Source: a virus
DNA: 45,751 nucleotides
Virus record (IMG/VR): IMGVR_UViG_3300009182_000100
Coordinates: 1-45,751 of that record
Reading direction: 5' to 3' (one strand)
Notes under the pieces: model-generated
Seen by the model: only the letters and a program-made list of their open reading frames with translations
Told to the model about the DNA's origin: nothing
Databases searched by the model: none
Position numbers and translations under genes: made by a program
Shown: piece by piece, positions 45,209 through 45,751 of the stretch
How the letters are laid out: each line of letters opens with the position of its first letter
Position numbering within the stretch: the first letter of the stretch is position 1

Positions 45209-45751
45209 ATGAAAATTTCTCAACTCGTAGCAACAAAAACAAAAACACCATATTATGAAAGTGTTGCTAGCAGATTACCAAGAGGTATTAAAAATCAAAA
45301 ACAACTTTTAAATCTTGGATACAGCATTGCAGTTAAAAATATTGGATTAGCAAAAGCAAAAACATTAAATGAAAACTTTGCTGTTAAGTTGATTAATTCA
45401 TATCATCGTCAATCATTAAATGAAGGCGTAGGATCATTCTTAGGCAAGGCTGCTGGACATGTAGTCGGCGGCCTTGGAGCAGCCTGGCGTGATGCTAAGG
45501 CAGGATATAAAGCTGCAAAAGGTTCATGGGATGATCCGGCAGATGGAGCAGCACCGGCAGGAGGAGCAGCACCGGCAGATGGAGCAGCACCGGCAGGAGG
45601 AGCAGCACCGGCTGGAGGAGGAGCAGCACCGGCAGGAGGAGCAGCACCGGCAGGAGGAGCAGCACCGGCAGGAGGAGCAGCACCGGCTGGAGGAGCAGCA
45701 CCGGCTGGAGGAGGAGCAGCACCGGCTGGAGGAGGAGCAGCACCGGCTGGA
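45209..45751 (+). CDS. Protein with C-terminal Gly-Ala-Pro repeats (3' end outside window)
   Basis: The frame from ATG 45209 stays open to the window's end (181 codons). An AGGA ribosome site lies at 45199-45202. The N-terminus (KISQLVATKTKTPYYESVAS) leads into a helical region and a Gly/Ala segment (GVGSFLGKAAGHVVGGLGAA) that echoes the hydrophobic Gly/Ala core of the preceding protein. From about residue 110 the sequence becomes a low-complexity array of Gly-Gly-Ala-Ala-Pro-Ala units, probably an extended flexible or polyproline-like arm. It lies 11 bases after the previous gene and is probably co-expressed. Function unknown; total length unknown because the gene is cut. Confidence 0.7.
   Translation, partial: MKISQLVATKTKTPYYESVASRLPRGIKNQKQLLNLGYSIAVKNIGLAKAKTLNENFAVKLINSYHRQSLNEGVGSFLGKAAGHVVGGLGAAWRDAKAGYKAAKGSWDDPADGAAPAGGAAPADGAAPAGGAAPAGGGAAPAGGAAPAGGAAPAGGAAPAGGAAPAGGGAAPAGGGAAPAG
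45537..45751 (+). repeat. In-frame minisatellite encoding Gly-Ala-Pro repeats
   Basis: Eleven copies of GCAGCACCGGC(A/T) in 18-bp units, with three 21-bp units carrying an additional GGA codon and two copies with GAT replacing a GGA. All units keep the reading frame of the gene starting at 45209. The array runs off the right edge. Variation of unit length and GCA/GCT codon choice suggests slippage and unequal exchange. Confidence 0.92.

Noticed and set aside
45495-45743. Minus-strand Leu/Pro/Val-rich frame
   Set aside because: It is the reverse reading of the Gly-Ala-Pro minisatellite; repeats keep several frames open.
45537-45751. Repeat array as a possible CRISPR
   Set aside because: Units are 18-21 bp direct tandem copies with no spacers and all in frame with the gene.

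Overview
The window looks like part of a large, AT-rich myovirus genome of the T4 superfamily, one of the aquatic relatives rather than an enteric T4. Three things support this: a continuous minus-strand baseplate and tail-fibre block in T4-like order (gp53-like, hub, gp5-like, gp25-like, gp6-like, then fibres); a gp55-like late sigma factor followed by gp47 and gp46 recombination genes; and a phage-type thymidylate synthase. No bacterial housekeeping genes, tRNAs, insertion sequences or CRISPR arrays are visible. The host cannot be read from the sequence.

Layout. (1) 1-4399, plus strand: a MoxR-type AAA+ ATPase cut by the left edge, a terminator, a strong sigma70-like promoter, its VWA/HExxH partner, three small conserved-looking unknowns and thyA. 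A probable terminator for this unit lies inside the 3' end of the convergent fibre gene. (2) 4404-37888, minus strand: the structural block. Read in transcription order it runs 234-aa probable baseplate/tail-tube protein, gp53-like wedge, 1161-aa hub, 761-aa gp5-like spike with a C-terminal GH19-type lytic domain, gp25-like, gp6-like (1189 aa), a 4988-aa giant protein, a short-collagen-repeat fibre, a subtilisin-like protease, a 221-aa virion protein candidate, and three paralogous fibre proteins, one with a tail-collar domain. (3) 37999-42238, plus strand: gp55-like sigma, gp47 and gp46 (SbcD/SbcC-like), then two small basic proteins (AT-hook; Hc1 histone-like). (4) 42242-43817: two GIY-YIG proteins, the second with NUMOD3-like repeats, followed by a 455-bp gene-free segment rich in nested hairpins, a candidate structured RNA, ending in a T4-late-type TATAAATA box. 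(5) 43818 to the right edge: a Gly/Ala-rich protein with a hydrophobic core and a second protein, cut by the edge, ending in 11 Gly-Ala-Pro repeats.

How it fits together. The minus-strand block builds the baseplate, spike and host-recognition fibres. The gp55-like factor offers a way to switch on such late genes. gp46/gp47 and ThyA serve DNA replication and recombination. The most unusual items are the 15-kb single gene with a mosaic of adhesive modules, a complete-triad subtilase among fibre genes, the spike-GH19 fusion, and the structured non-coding segment beside a homing-type endonuclease.
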